Shown here in pieces: positions 26,226 to 38,929 of a DNA stretch of 64,000 bases. This stretch comes from Sipunculus nudus (Eukaryota > Annelida > Sipuncula > Golfingiida > Sipunculidae): contig CM049306.1 of NCBI GenBank assembly GCA_026874595.1, positions 104,171,142 to 104,235,141 on the forward strand, in the 5' to 3' direction. The position numbers were made by a program, and so were the translations under genes. Numbering within the stretch: the first letter of the stretch is position 1; every line of letters starts with the position of its first letter. The notes below the pieces were generated by a model. The model had not been told where the DNA came from. It did not search any database and saw only the letters and a list, made by a program, of their open reading frames with translations.

Positions 26226-27084
26226 TGGGTCTTGATAATTTCTGAAAAGTACTGAAAAATCCCAAAAAGTATACTGAAAAGTACCAAAAAGTACTGAAAT
26301 GTATACTGAAAAGTACCCACTAGTTTATATGTCACAGTGTAGATGGGAATCCAGTTGAGTTCAGAACTCAACCAATTGAGATGGGAATTCCCATCTTAAC
26401 AGTATAGATGGGGATGGTCACTGTTATTCCCATCTAACTTGAGAATATCTGAATATTTTAGTTTAGAATTTACCAAGTGAAATAGTTCATTTCAAAATAT
26501 CCTGAAAAACACTAGTCTATTTAAGAATATCTCAACCTTATTGTTAAGATATATTTTCCCTATTTCTTTTAAGTGGACACAAGAAAATTTGAATATATGT
26601 TAATTTAATGCCAGGATGATAATACATGGCCAACCTCAGAACTATGAGTAGCTGCAAAAAATTACAGATATTATTCTATATATAAATGAGGGAATTAAAA
26701 AAAACTAGGATTATACATGTATATTCGGAGAGTAACAAACAAGAACACATGTTGTAAGATACTCTTTTATTACATTTTACTTGTAGCAATTCCATAACTA
26801 CATTGAAATCACAATCTAAAATACTAGTATGCAGTATGCATCCTTTATAATAATAAACAATGAATAACTAAAATATTGAGATATTCTGAAATAAACTAGT
26901 ATATTTCAGGATATCCCAAAGTGAACTGGTTGACTTCTGGATATCCCATTGTGAACTAGTGTACATTGGAATATTCCCATCTCAACTATGCAGTACTTTT
27001 AAGTATACTTTTTGGTACTTTTCTGTATACGTTTCGGTACTTTTTCAGTACTTTTCTGTACTTTTCAGTAATTATCAAGACCCA
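26226..27084. mobile_element. 859-bp inverted-repeat element inserted in the minisatellite
   Basis: Perfect 15-bp terminal inverted repeats (TGGGTCTTGATAATT at 26226-26240; its complement at 27070-27084) are followed inward by degenerate 'aaaagtactgaaaa' / 'ttttcagtactttt' subrepeats in mirror arrangement. 'gatgggaat...' / '...attcccatc' blocks extend the symmetry. It interrupts the 34-bp array, whose units resume directly on the right. No open frame of note; superfamily and target-site duplication were not resolved. Confidence 0.75.
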
Positions 27085-27316
27085 TTAGATTGAGTCCTTA
27101 ATACAAGATAGGCTTTGTACAGTTACAATGAGAGTCAATAATACAAGACAGGCTTTGTAAAGTTACATCAAGTCCATAATAACAGGTCATGTACAGTTAC
27201 ACTGAGTCCATAATATAAGATAGGCTTTGTACAGTAACAATGAGAGTCCATAAAACAAGATAGGCTTTGTACAGTTACATCAAGTCCATAATGACAGGTC
27301 TTGTACAGTTACAAAG
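27085..27316 (+). repeat. 34-bp minisatellite, second block
   Basis: 'gagagtccataatacaagat' and 'aggctttgtacagttaca' variants of the same unit continue after the inverted-repeat element. Confidence 0.85.
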
Positions 27317-28297
27317 TCTACTAGCAATTACCCGTTCTATGCACGGTTTGGGGCGATCAGTTAGTTCTGATGTCAAATAGTCTTTCATAGTTGAATGTGT
27401 TGGTTGTACAATGTTAACGTCATAAGATCTCTTTGAAGACATCATTTGGTGTAAGTGTTCTGTCTTTGAGTTGACCTTGTGTCTGAGTCATAATGACTTG
27501 GACAAATAAGTTCTAATGGTGGAGTCTTCGGACAAACCTGGAGTATATTGATGTTGAAAATCATGGCAATCCGTACGGTGTTATTTTTTTATATTATCAT
27601 ATAGATCTATTATATGTATGGTGCTATGCATAAAAATCTTATTGAAGGCAAGCGATTGACCGGAGAAATTTTCGAAGAAGTTTATATGATAAATTAAATC
27701 ATCATCATATGAAAATATATTATGTTGAACATCGCTATTTTAAGTTACAATCCTGGCCTGTCAATCTGCCAGTAAAGGAACCTGTTATCTTGCATGGTAG
27801 TACAGTAGCGCACAAAAACTGAGCACTCACATGGTCAGGCAATCCCGCTGCGCAAAAGTTAGTGGTAGCATTATAGTATGAATTCATTTAAGGGCTGTAT
27901 ATTTTTTTCAATATTGCGCATCCCCAAAGACCATTCATGTTTGAAAGCTGAGCCAATATTTTCCAGTGAGACAGTCAATGCATTCATTATAGCTTAATCA
28001 AGGGGGGAGGGGCGCAGGGGGCCCCCCATCCACCCACCCCACCCCGGCCGACCCAGAAGTCAGGGTCCTCACGGAATTTCACTTGGTTTAATCATGCATG
28101 ATTAAATTTTCTAAAACATAATACCAAATAATGAAATTCCTGTCACTGGTATCTGCACATTTGGGATTTATTTCTACATTTCATTAGGTTTGATCCTGCC
28201 AATATGATATGTGTAACTGATATTTCTAATTGGAATTAAAAGAGTATGTTGTGTTGAATTATTCTGAGGTGTTTATAACCACACCCTACCACCCATA

Positions 28298-28299
<2 letters not shown>

Positions 28300-28378
<79 letters not shown>
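28300..28378. repeat. (AT)n microsatellite, about 79 bp
   Basis: Uninterrupted AT/TA dinucleotides. The overlapping Tyr-Ile open frames are artefacts. Confidence 0.98.
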
Positions 28379-28381
<3 letters not shown>

Positions 28382-28930
28382 TCCAATTGCTTGCTATATA
28401 TTACCAGTGGCGGATCCTGAAGGGAAGCCCACGGCAGGCACTTCCCAATTGCTGCAATATCTCATTTTGTCTATTTATTTTCCCAATTTTCGTGATTCAT
28501 TTTCATTTTCAGGTTTCTTTTTAATTCATAAGCAATTAGTTTTTATTTAAGTTATCCACAGTTTATTACTATCAAATTCAGTAGTCGAGGATATTTATAA
28601 ACAGCCGAAGAACAGAGCGCCAACCCTGTTTAGGGTGGACCCTGAACAATCTCAACCCTTCTTGCTGATGCCCGTACTCTAACTCATGCTAAGTGCTCTG
28701 CTGAGTCCTGTGTGCTTTTTACACCATGGACCACAGTAAAATGCAGAGTTTAACATAAGACTTCAACATTCCAGATATCTTAACCCAAGCATTACATTTA
28801 AGAGGTAATACTTTACGAATTATTAATGTATATGCATCTTATTGCCATTTACATTGCATGTTGAAAACTGAAATTTATATCATAAGTTTGAAGAAATATA
28901 AATATAAAATATTGATCACATCTACAGTTT

Positions 28931-29222
28931 GACTGCATTATGCAGTGTCTGAGAAAGAGAAAATCCACATATGTTTTTATGAAAATTCCCTCTAATGTCC
29001 TCCTCAATTTTTGTATTAAGAAATTTCCCCATATTATACCCTCACCATATCGTACCCTTCCCCATATCATACCCTTGACTGCATTATGCAGTGTCTGAGA
29101 AAGAGAAAATCCACATATGTTTTTGTGAAAATTCCCTCTAATGTCCTCCTCAATTTGTGTATTAAGAAATTTCCCCATATCATATGCTCCCTCATGTACC
29201 TGGAATTAACATGGTTTATATA
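28931..29222. repeat. 146-bp tandem duplication
   Basis: Two successive copies starting 'gactgcattatgcagtgtct' at 28931 and 29077, over 90% similar by eye. Confidence 0.92.
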
Positions 29223-29261
29223 TGAAATTAATATATGATCGCCTGACGCTATTAATATAAG

Positions 29262-29870
29262 ATAATACAAGATAGGCTTTGTAAAGTTACACTGAGAGTC
29301 CATTATACAAGATAGTCTTTGTACAGTTACAAGGGTCAATAATAACAGGTCATGTACAGTTACATAATCTATAGTATAATACAAGATTGGATTTGTAAAG
29401 TTACACTGAGAGTACATAATGACGGGTCAAGTGCAGTTACACCGAGTCCATACTAAAAGACAGGTTTTGTACATTTATACTGAGAGTCCATAATTACAAG
29501 CTTAACTATAGGTAATTAGTTGTGTTTAACAGCAACAGGCCCACCAATGTTCAATAGGTGTCTACAATAACAGGCCCCTGTTCAGTTACACTGAGTCTCC
29601 ATCACACAGGCTGATTCATTTTTATCAGGAGTGTCCAAAACAATGATCTATGTAAAGGTCACAGAGTGTCCAAGACAAAAAGCACATAAGACTTCAGTCA
29701 GTGTCCAAAATAAAAAAAAAATCTATATGTCATCAGGACGGTCCATGACAACCGGCATACATGAAAGAAACCAGGAATCCAAGGCAACTGGTCCTTCTAG
29801 AGTATCCATGACAACAAGCCCTTGTACTGAAAGTCCATAGCAGCAGGCTGATCCATAAGTCACCAGGAGT
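29262..29870 (+). repeat. Degenerate transition block between 34-bp and 43-bp minisatellites
   Basis: The left part keeps 34-bp-type units (aggctttgtaaagttacact, gagagtcca). The right part has 'gtgtccaaaacaa', 'gtccaagaca' and 'ccatgacaacaagccc' words that grade into the 43-bp unit. Confidence 0.7.
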
Positions 29871-31590
29871 GTCCACTACAACAGCCTATGTTCAGGTTAC
29901 ACTGATTGTCCATAACATGACAACAGACCCGAATGTGGAGGTCAGCAGCAGTGTCCATGACAACAGACCCATATGTGGAGGTCAGCAGGAGTGATGACCA
30001 TGACAACAGACCCATATGTGGAGGTCAGCAGGAGTGATGACCATGACAACAGACCTATATGTGGAGGTCAGCAGGAGTGATGACCATGACAACAGACCCT
30101 TATGTGGAGGTCAGCAGGAGTGATGTCCATGACAACAGACCCATATGTGGAGGTCAGCAGGAGTGATGACCATGACAACAGACCAATATGTGGAGGTCAG
30201 CAGGAGTGATGTCCATGACAACAGACCCATATTTGGAGGTCAGCAGGAGTGTCCATGACAACAGACCCATAGGTGGAGGTCAGCAGGAGTGATGACCATG
30301 ACAACAGACCAATATGTGGAGGTCAGCAGGAGTGATGACCATGACAACAGACCCATATGTGGAGGTCAGCAGGAGTGATGTCCATGACAACAGACCCATA
30401 TGTGGAGGTCAGCAGGAGTGATGACCATGACAACAGACCAATATGTGGAGATCAGCAGGAGTGATGTCCATGACAACAGACCCATATGTGGAGGTCAGCA
30501 GGAGTGATGACCATGACAACAGACCAATATGTGGAGGTCAGCAGGAGTGATGACCATGACAACAGACCCATATGTGGAGGTCAGCAGGAGTGATGACCAT
30601 GACAACAGACCCATATGTGGAGGTCAGCAGGAGTGATGACCATGACAACAGACCTATATGTGGAGGTCAACAGGAGTGATGACCATGACAACAGACCCAT
30701 ATGTGGAGGTCAGCAGGAGTGATGACCATGACAACAGACCCATATGTGGAGGTCAGCAGGAGTGATGTCCATGACAACAGACCCATATGTGGAGGTCAGC
30801 AGGAGTGATGTCCATGACAACAGACCAATATGTGGAGGTCAGCAGGAGTGATGTCCATGACAACAGACCAATATGTGGAGGTCAGCAGGAGTGATGTCCA
30901 TGACAACAGACCAATATGTGGAGGTCAGCAGGAGTGATGACCATGACAACAGACCCATATGTGGAGGTCAGCAGGAGTGATGACCATGATAACAGACCCA
31001 TATGTGGAGGTCAGCAGGAGTGATGACCATGACACTAGACCTATATGTGGAGGTCAGCAGGAGTGATGACCATGACAACAGACCCATATGTGGAGGTCAG
31101 CAGGAGTGATGACCATGACAACAGACCCATATGTGGAGGTCAGCAGGAGTGATGACCATGACAACAGACCAATATGTGGAGGTCAGCAGGAGTGATGTCC
31201 ATGACAACAGACCCATATGTGGAGGTCAGCAGGAGTGATGACCATGACAACAGACCTATATGTGGAGGTCAGCAGGTGTATTCATGACAAGACTCATATG
31301 CAAAGGTCAGCAGGAGTGTCCATGACAAGAGACCCATATGTGGAGGTCAGCAGGAGTGATGACCTTGACAACAGACCAATATGTGAAGGTCAGCAGGAGT
31401 GATGACCATGACAACAGACCAATATGTGGAGGTCAGCAGGTGTATTCATGACAAGACTCATATGCAAAGGTCAGCAGGAGTGTCCATGACAAGAGACTCA
31501 TATGCAGAGGTCACCAAGAGTGTCCATGACAAGAGACCCATATGCAGAGGTCACCAAGAGTGGTCATGACAACAGGCCTTTGAGGAAGTA
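29871..31590 (+). repeat. 43-bp minisatellite, roughly 38-40 copies
   Basis: The unit reads 'cagcaggagtgatgaccatg' then 'acaacagacccatatgtgga' and 'ggt' (43 bp). It is highly homogeneous from 29960 to 31270. Variant sites alternate: gatgACC/gatgTCC, and CCCATATG/CCAATATG/CCTATATG. Shorter units lacking 'gatg' occur at the edges. 43 is not a multiple of 3 and frames are not maintained, so it is noncoding. Confidence 0.97.
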
Positions 31591-34500
31591 ATCAAGAACA
31601 TCAATGGCTACGGTTTCTCCCCCTATATGCTTGCTTTATTTCCCAGAACTTGAGTCTCTACCTTATTTTGGATTATCTTGCAATCCCACTCAACCTTAAA
31701 ATATTTTGTATGCTAAGTTTCACAAGACCTCACTTGATCCAGTGCATAACTGTAAGAAAGTGTGAACAACCACATCACAGAATGACTCTACACTCAGTGA
31801 CCACATCTCAAGTTCTCCACAACCCACTGTGCACACCACAGGTGGGGGTTTACTGCACCACAGATCCAGCCTCACTGCACACAAGTAGAGCTGGTCCTGG
31901 GCTGTCCCAGGGTGTTATGTACAGAGGATACAGCCACATGTTACAGCTAAGGGTTTCCTTATGACAGTAATGGGCGAGAAGTAATGTCACTTCACATATC
32001 ATTAAAACCCTTTAACAACATGTGTATGATACATGTATAATTTTTACTTCAGTAAGATACACAGCTGTTCCATAAATAATAGATACAATGTGACTTTAAG
32101 GATATTTCTTATGATAATTAGGGTTAAGAATTCTTGAATATTTGGGGTAGATGCATGCATAATAAACCTTAAGTTGGCTATATAATTCTGGGATAGCTTA
32201 GCTTATTTTATGCACAATACACAACAAGCTTATACACAAGCTAATATAAGCTTTTTGAAAGGAAAGGGAATGTCACGTGTCACAGGGGATTCAGTACATC
32301 TGACATGGTGATGTCCATGGCAGGATATGTGAAACCACTAAGACATTCAGCATATTTGCTGGATAGCATTTTAACATTTAACACATGTGGAGAGTTCTTT
32401 AAACCTCAATAGTAAACAAGTTTAGGTCTGATAAGAGTGTAAGGTTGTAGCTTGTAACTTACCTTTGTCGGGACGGCAGGCAGAGTTATTGTACTATCCG
32501 TGTGTTAGCTTGAGCTGCTTACTAAAAGTGTGCTGGGTTGCCAAATGGGCCGGGTGGGATGGTTTTCACGCACACACCCCCATTACTTTGCTTGAAATGA
32601 GGCAAGACACTTCCATGTGGCTTCCGGCCCTATCAAATATCAGATATTAAATGTGGAAAGAAACAGACCATGTATAAGGCAAAGGAGACTGGTATGACGT
32701 TTGTATAAAACAGGTTATATTATTACCCTGGTAAAACACATAAATCCAGCCTACAGTCAGATGGTTACATGCCAACCTGTGAATTGTTATAGCTTTGTGT
32801 TAAACTGTGTAACAGTCTCACAGCCAATGTACTGGCAGACATGCATCCAGACACCAGTGATGCCGCTCTGTCCTCAAATCAAAGTAAACTTACATCAGTA
32901 TAAATTCAGAAATATCATAAATACATGCTAAATATTTTCATTTTAACTAAATCAAAATTGTTCACTTCCATGAGCTTTAGAAGCTACATTTTAACTTGAA
33001 GCTTTCCTTCCAAATTTTATAACTTACAATATATGTAAGTATTCTAACTGTCCCTTCCTAAAGTGGTAATTCATGGTTTTTAAATTATATAAAATAAATA
33101 ATAATTGTAATAGTAATAATAATTATAATAAAATAATAATAATTATAATAAATTTACACCTTAACATTATTTACTGCATAATTAATATCCAACTTCACCA
33201 TTGTACCATTAACATTTTTTATATAGTCATCAAACAGTTACTGCAGTTTGAAATTAATGTGTATGTAGCTTATAACTAAAAAACCCTTCATACAGAAAAA
33301 TTATGAATACAGATACCGGTAATAACCATAGTCTGAAAAAACTCACCTTGTTTCAGAATCTTAGGATGATCAACAAGACAGCCCAGGATTAATCGTGTTA
33401 ATAAGCTGGTCATCTCATGACCTGGTCATGTGACTTATGCTGGCATAAAGAAAAAAATTTAATGGAATAGAAACAGATGATCCTGGACATTTTTTTCCTC
33501 ATAATTGTGCCCCTGCCCAATCATTGGTCAAGGGGAAGCACAGGGTACCAATGATCTGCACAAACTACAAGTAGGGTTTAAATCAAAAGAAAATAAAACT
33601 TAATCACCAGGGCCTACTTTTGCATCATGACTGTGACCATGCTGAAAACTACACTGCAAAGGCTGTTCACACTTTGTACACTGACATCACTTTACACAAG
33701 TGAAAATATTAATGTCATGCTCTAAATGAGAAATTAACAAAGGAATAAATGAATGAATAAACCAATGTATAAATGTTTTTAATCTGGGCAACAATCAATG
33801 TTTTCTTAGACTTGCCAGGATAAACTTATTTATTATGCACCCATGGAAGATCTGCTTGTCAGCAGACAGAAAGATATAACAGACTCCTCATTATTAATGG
33901 TAGGTGTGATTAGAAAGGAAACAGAATATATTAAACAGTTTTACTGTAAGTACGAGCAGTCAGACAGTGCATAAAAACTCTCAATATGAATAAACTCTGC
34001 TGGAAAAACTGCTGGCAGGTTAAAGTACCGTTACAGATACAGTGCTTTATGTACAGGGTATATTTTCACTTTTAAACACTGGCCTAAATATTCAGCCTCT
34101 GTGGAGGTGTTCCTCCTGCCAAGTTTCTCAATCTTTATTCTGAATAATTTCATAGTTATATTTTTTGGGTTTTTTTTCTTGGCAAAGTTAATTACAAGGA
34201 ACTGTACCTGGGCCTGTTTTAAGATGCTGCATCAAAGAACACTACAAGGATATGACACAGAAGTCAGGAATTCTGAGTCGCATGCCAGGATGTCACTGTG
34301 ACATCTGGCTGGCTGCTGCAGCCTTTATGCAGGTGTCTGTACTGGCTGGTCAGGAATCATAACAGACACAGACAGAAAGCACTTGTCAGGAAATTCCTAG
34401 CATTAGTGCTGGTGTTTTGTGTCAGCTTATGTCATAACAAAGGATTTTACTGGTATATTCTATGTTTCTTGTTTATGTCAAATATAGTGATTATTAGGCT

Positions 34501-36240
34501 ACACATAATTGTATCTTCTTCATTGATTAAAATATAATCTTTTCTTAAAATGTCTGATGTTAAAACATTTATAATCTAATTACTTCTATCTGCAGACTCA
34601 CAGATGTCTTTTTTCTATTTTTTCAGTTTGAATTATCACAATGTAATTATTAAAATATAGTTAATTGGGCTATGTCAAGTCATGAAATTTCATGAAATTT
34701 TCCTGTTATTTTAATCATTCTCTTTCAAATGATCGGAGTCTGAGAGCCCTATTTCACAAACACAGCACTTACTTTACTCTCTCAGTGAAGTAATAGTCAT
34801 ATCATCATCTGCAGAAATAAAGTACCCACATTATCAAAAGTAAAAGGGAACAATTAAACAACAGAAGCTTAGTAACAAGAGTTTTATATTTAGGATAATG
34901 AGTAGTATAAATTTTATACATGTGAGCTCATAGCAGAATATGGGTATCCATAATATAAAATTTGACAAATATAGAAAAAATTTATTTATGCAATATATTT
35001 GAAAAAGTACAAGTAACAATAAGTTATTCATGCATTTTATACAATAAAACATTTTATATTCTTACACACATTTTACAGTGTAAGATCATGTTTTAAGATA
35101 TTGTAATCATACTGAATGAGGAAAATTATGCAGTTAAACCTCTCAATCTTTTTGCAGATCATGTTTCATAGAAATTCATACCACACATTTGATACCACCA
35201 ATTTTAAAGACTAGACAATGTTATCATTAATATGTTTCTGTACCTGTGTACAAACCTGTCTGATCTTTGGTGCACAAAGATATCCCATGTCTAGTTTACA
35301 AGTCTAAGAATACAGAATTTTAAATTTTAATCAGTTTTGATATCTAGTTTAATCATTAGATATATATATAAAGGAAGAGTATAATTCAGCTATAAATGAG
35401 GGATTATTACTTAAACCCAAGGAAACTTTATATGTCACTGTGTATGATGTAATCACTCCTGCCGACAAGTTAACTGTCACTGCTAAATCTTATATTCTCC
35501 TAAATTGTCTTGTACTGGCTTGGTAAATGCATAATTTAATATTACAAAATGATTCCACATGAATAAAATTCCATAGTAATAATAAATAAATTCAAATCTC
35601 AATGAAATATGAAGACCCTTCAACAATACAAGATCAATGACCATATATCACAGATTAAATATAAATTCAAATAAAAGACTCAAAGACCTATACATGGTAT
35701 CCAATAAAATATAAATACCTGTAACATAATAAGCCAGGGTCAAACTGAACAGAGTATGAAAAAATGTACAACACTTTAACAACAATGTAAAGACAGCTTT
35801 TATGTTATGCAATTATGCTTTCGGGTTACAATACAATACCACATGGCCCATTAAACAGAATCCAAACATGCTGACCACATTAAACTGGCATAAAATGTGC
35901 TGATTTCACCAGCTCATACTTAAGTGCCTGGGTATTTTATCTGCAGAGGTTTAAATATGAATCAAACTTTATCTTGGAAAGGCTGGAATGAATGCCATGC
36001 AGTTGCTTCCATTATAACATATCAATGATATCTGGTACTTGAAAATTGAATTCTATGGCCCGCATACCAATTCATTCCTCATAATAACAGGCAAGTTTAG
36101 ATCACATTTTCAAATGCAGTCTGAAAATACAGTTCCTGAGAAAATCATTTTTTAGCACATTCATATGATTTTTTACTAAGATCACTAGTCATTTCATTTT
36201 CAACTAGAATACAGGTAGTCAAAAAGAACTACGTGTATCC
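31591..36240. other. Gene-poor interval
   Basis: AT-rich DNA with an AAT/ATA-rich patch (33095-33155). Two perfect minus-strand splice donors lack coding sequence upstream: AAAG|gtaagt (exon edge 32463) and CAAG|gtgagt (exon edge 33347). They could belong to noncoding 5' exons. No other feature seen. Confidence 0.4.
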
Positions 36241-37500
36241 GCCGAAATCAGAGTGGGACAGGTGAAGTGAGGCATGGATTTAGTAGTAAGGGAAAAGAGT
36301 GATGTGTGTTGCATATTAGCTTGGATATCTGCAGCTGAAATGTGTATGTAGGTGGCCCCACCTGCCACAAAACCAGAAAGCTATCCAAGCTACATACATT
36401 TGCAAAATTGTATGCAGGTAAGTCAAACCACTGCTTGTATATGAGTGATTTTATCCCACAGCACACAAACAGAAGGACACTGTGCAAAATTGGTTGCCGG
36501 TGGCGCGACCAATTTTGTGTATGTTAAAGAACTATGTGAGATCTATACACATGCAAAATTTCAGGAGGATACATGAAACCAGTCCTGAGATAAAAGCCTG
36601 GATGTCTGCAGCATAAACATAAATGTAGGTGACGCCACCTGCCACAAAACCAGAAAGATATCCAAGATGTATACACATGCAAAATTTGAGGCAGATAAGT
36701 CAAACCACTGCCGAGATAGGAGTGATTTTTTTCCCAAGGCAGACAAACAGATTGACGCTGTGCAAAAAAAGTTGCAGGTGGCACCACCAGTTTCGCCTAT
36801 GATTAAGAGCTATGTGAGATCTATATACATGCAAAATTTCAGGAGAATACATCAAACCAGTCCTGAGATATAAGCCTATATGTCTGCAGCGTAAACATAC
36901 ATGTAGGTGGCACCACCTGCTACAAAATCCAGAAAGCTATCCAAGATGTATATAAATGAAAAATTTTAGGCAGATAAGTCAAACCACTGTCTAGATAGGA
37001 GTAATTTTTTCCCACGGCAGACAAACAGACATGAGCTTAGCAAAGATGGTTGCAGGTGGCACCACCAGTTTTGCTTATGATAAAGAGCTATGTGAGATCT
37101 ATACACATGCAAAATTTCAGGAGGATTGGTCAAACCAGTCCTGAGAATTGAGCCTGGATGTCTGCAGCCTGAACGTGAATGTAGGTGGCTCCACCAGTCA
37201 TAAAATCATAAAGCTATCCAGGATGTATACACATGCAAATATTCAGGTGGATAAGTCCAAACACTGCAGAGATACGAGTGATCTTGTCCCAAGGCAGATG
37301 AACAGATGGACACTGTGCAAAAATGGTTCCAGGTGGCACCACCATTTTTGTGAATGTCATAAAGCTATTCAAGGGTTACATTTGTGCAAAATTTTTAGCC
37401 TGATTGGTCAAACAATCCGAAGATATGTAGGTTAATGTGTCAAAACAGACGCACAGATAGACTCACTGGAGAGAGGAAAGGTCAGAGTTCAAGCATAAAT
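36240..37500 (+). repeat. 278-bp tandem array, about 4 units
   Basis: The marker 'gtaggtggc.ccacctgc' recurs at 36348, 36625, 36903 and 37181 (period 277-278). Each unit contains a second 'ggtggc.cgaccaatttt' half with 'gagctatgtgagatctatac' and 'atgcaaaatttcagg'. The unit itself is therefore a diverged internal dimer. Open frames on both strands follow the period and look incidental. Confidence 0.9.
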
Positions 37501-37582
37501 ATTTTTGCTCTAGTTCACATGTGACCCAATAATGGTGTGAAGTTTCGGAAAAATCTGTCCTGTGGTCTCAGAGTTCTATTCC

Positions 37583-37614
37583 GGTTCCGCTGTGGAGGCA
37601 GTGGCAGCGGAACC
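37583..37614. repeat. Perfect 10-bp-stem hairpin
   Basis: GGTTCCGCTG (37583-37592) and CAGCGGAACC (37605-37614) form an inverted repeat around a 12-base loop, GC-rich in AT-rich surroundings. Confidence 0.85.
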
Positions 37615-37719
37615 CAGTCAAAAACACAGCATCCGCAAAACTTTGTTTTGGCAGATACAATTATTATACATTTCAATCCCACCTGTAGCAGATGGTTAAC
37701 ATCAATCATGTGCCTCAGA

Positions 37720-38490
37720 TGAACTATTCACAGGTGGGTGGTGGTAGCTCTGTAATTTTAAGGGAATTCGTATTTATAACAGATGGGACCCTCAGACCTG
37801 TAAGTGAAAGCAAACTTTCACCTCTTACAGGTGGGTGACTACAATCCTGTTTAAATTCTGACCTGTAACAGGTTGGTGACTACAGCCCTGTTTACATTCT
37901 GACCTATAACAGGTGAGTAGCTTCAGCCTTTTACAAATTCTCATTTGTAACAGATGGGTGTCTCAGTCCTGTGCCTCTGGGTCCTAACCTAAAACAGATG
38001 GTTGGCTTCAGTCTTGTCCCTCAGGTTGGGAGGCCTCAGAGTTTATCCTGATCTTTAACAGATGGATGGCCTTAGTCCTGTACCAAATGGTGAGGTGCAT
38101 CAGGGTAAATCCTGACCTGTAACAGATGGGTGGCCTCAGTTCTGTGCCTCATGGTTAGGTGCCTTGGGTAAATCATGACTTGTAACAGATGGATGGCCTC
38201 AGTCCTGTGCCTTATGGTTAGGTGCCTCAGGGTAAATCCTGACTTGTAGCAGATGGGTGGCCTCAGTCCTGTGCCTCACGGTTAGGTGCCTCAGGGTAAA
38301 TCCTGACCTGTAACAGATGGGTGGCCTCAGTTCTTTGCCTTATGGTTAGGTGCCTCAGGGTCAATCCTGACCTATGACAGGTATGTGACCTCAGCTCGGT
38401 GCTTGTAGGTAAGGCTTGACCAGTAACAGGTGGGTGGCATCAGTCCTGTGCTTCAAGGCAATTTATGACCTGGCACAGGTAGGTTACCTG
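37720..38490 (+). repeat. 64-bp minisatellite, about 11-12 units
   Basis: The unit contains 'tgacctgtaacagatgggtg', 'gcctcagtcctgtgcctcat' and 'ggttaggtgcctcagggtaa'. It is regular at 38040-38400 (period about 64) and degenerate at both ends. Confidence 0.92.
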
Positions 38491-38929
38491 ATCAGGTGGT
38501 TCCTTAAGGAAGCATTTAATTTATCACCAGTATTTTGCTTCTTCATTTTCTTTTTATTTTTTCCTTCACCTATTGCCAGGTTTTCCCAAACCTGCAAAAG
38601 AAGAAAATGATCCTTGCACATAAATATTTTTTTTTTCTGCCCCTGTGAAAGAATATCAGAGACACATTTTTCAACCAGTTTTAACATATATGATATATAT
38701 GAATTATTGATGCCAAAATTATTAATTTCCCAAGAGCATATATCGCATTTTTCCCCCATCCTTTTATTATTTTATAAATATTACTTTTTTGAAATTGTAT
38801 AAATACACAATTAAACTAGATATTTCTTGGCACCGCAGGTGCCATAGTATCCCCAGACAATTAATCCCCCCCCCCCCTTTAAGAATAGGCCCCCCATCTT
38901 CAGCAACAATTAATATCAGACCACACTCA

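Larger units (their letters stand above)
27317..29261. other. Non-repeat insertions within the minisatellite complex
   Basis: This stretch separates minisatellite blocks. It contains a GC-rich patch (27998-28065, ggggaggggcgcagg... and cacccaccccaccccggcc), an (AT)n microsatellite, a 'ccagtggcggatcc' motif (28403) seen at the ends of some animal DNA transposons, and a 146-bp tandem duplication. Probably several nested insertions; exact boundaries are not clear. Confidence 0.5.

Noticed and set aside
27275-27445. 56-codon minus-strand frame starting MMSSKRSYDVNIVQ
   Set aside because: It looks protein-like at first, but it runs into the minisatellite, has only a weak donor and no acceptor or family match.
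28230-28550. Open frames with long Tyr-Ile runs
   Set aside because: They are translations of an (AT)n microsatellite.
31217-31402. Open frame with repeated MWRSAG/YVEVSR words
   Set aside because: It arises from the 43-bp minisatellite, whose unit length is not a multiple of three and whose frames are not maintained.
25650-31590. Tandem array considered as a CRISPR-like array
   Set aside because: There are no unique spacers; units are contiguous, diverged minisatellite repeats in a eukaryotic genome.
36248-37435. Repeated Cys/Trp-containing open frames on both strands
   Set aside because: They follow the 278-bp tandem unit, appear on both strands at once, and have no splice or start signals.
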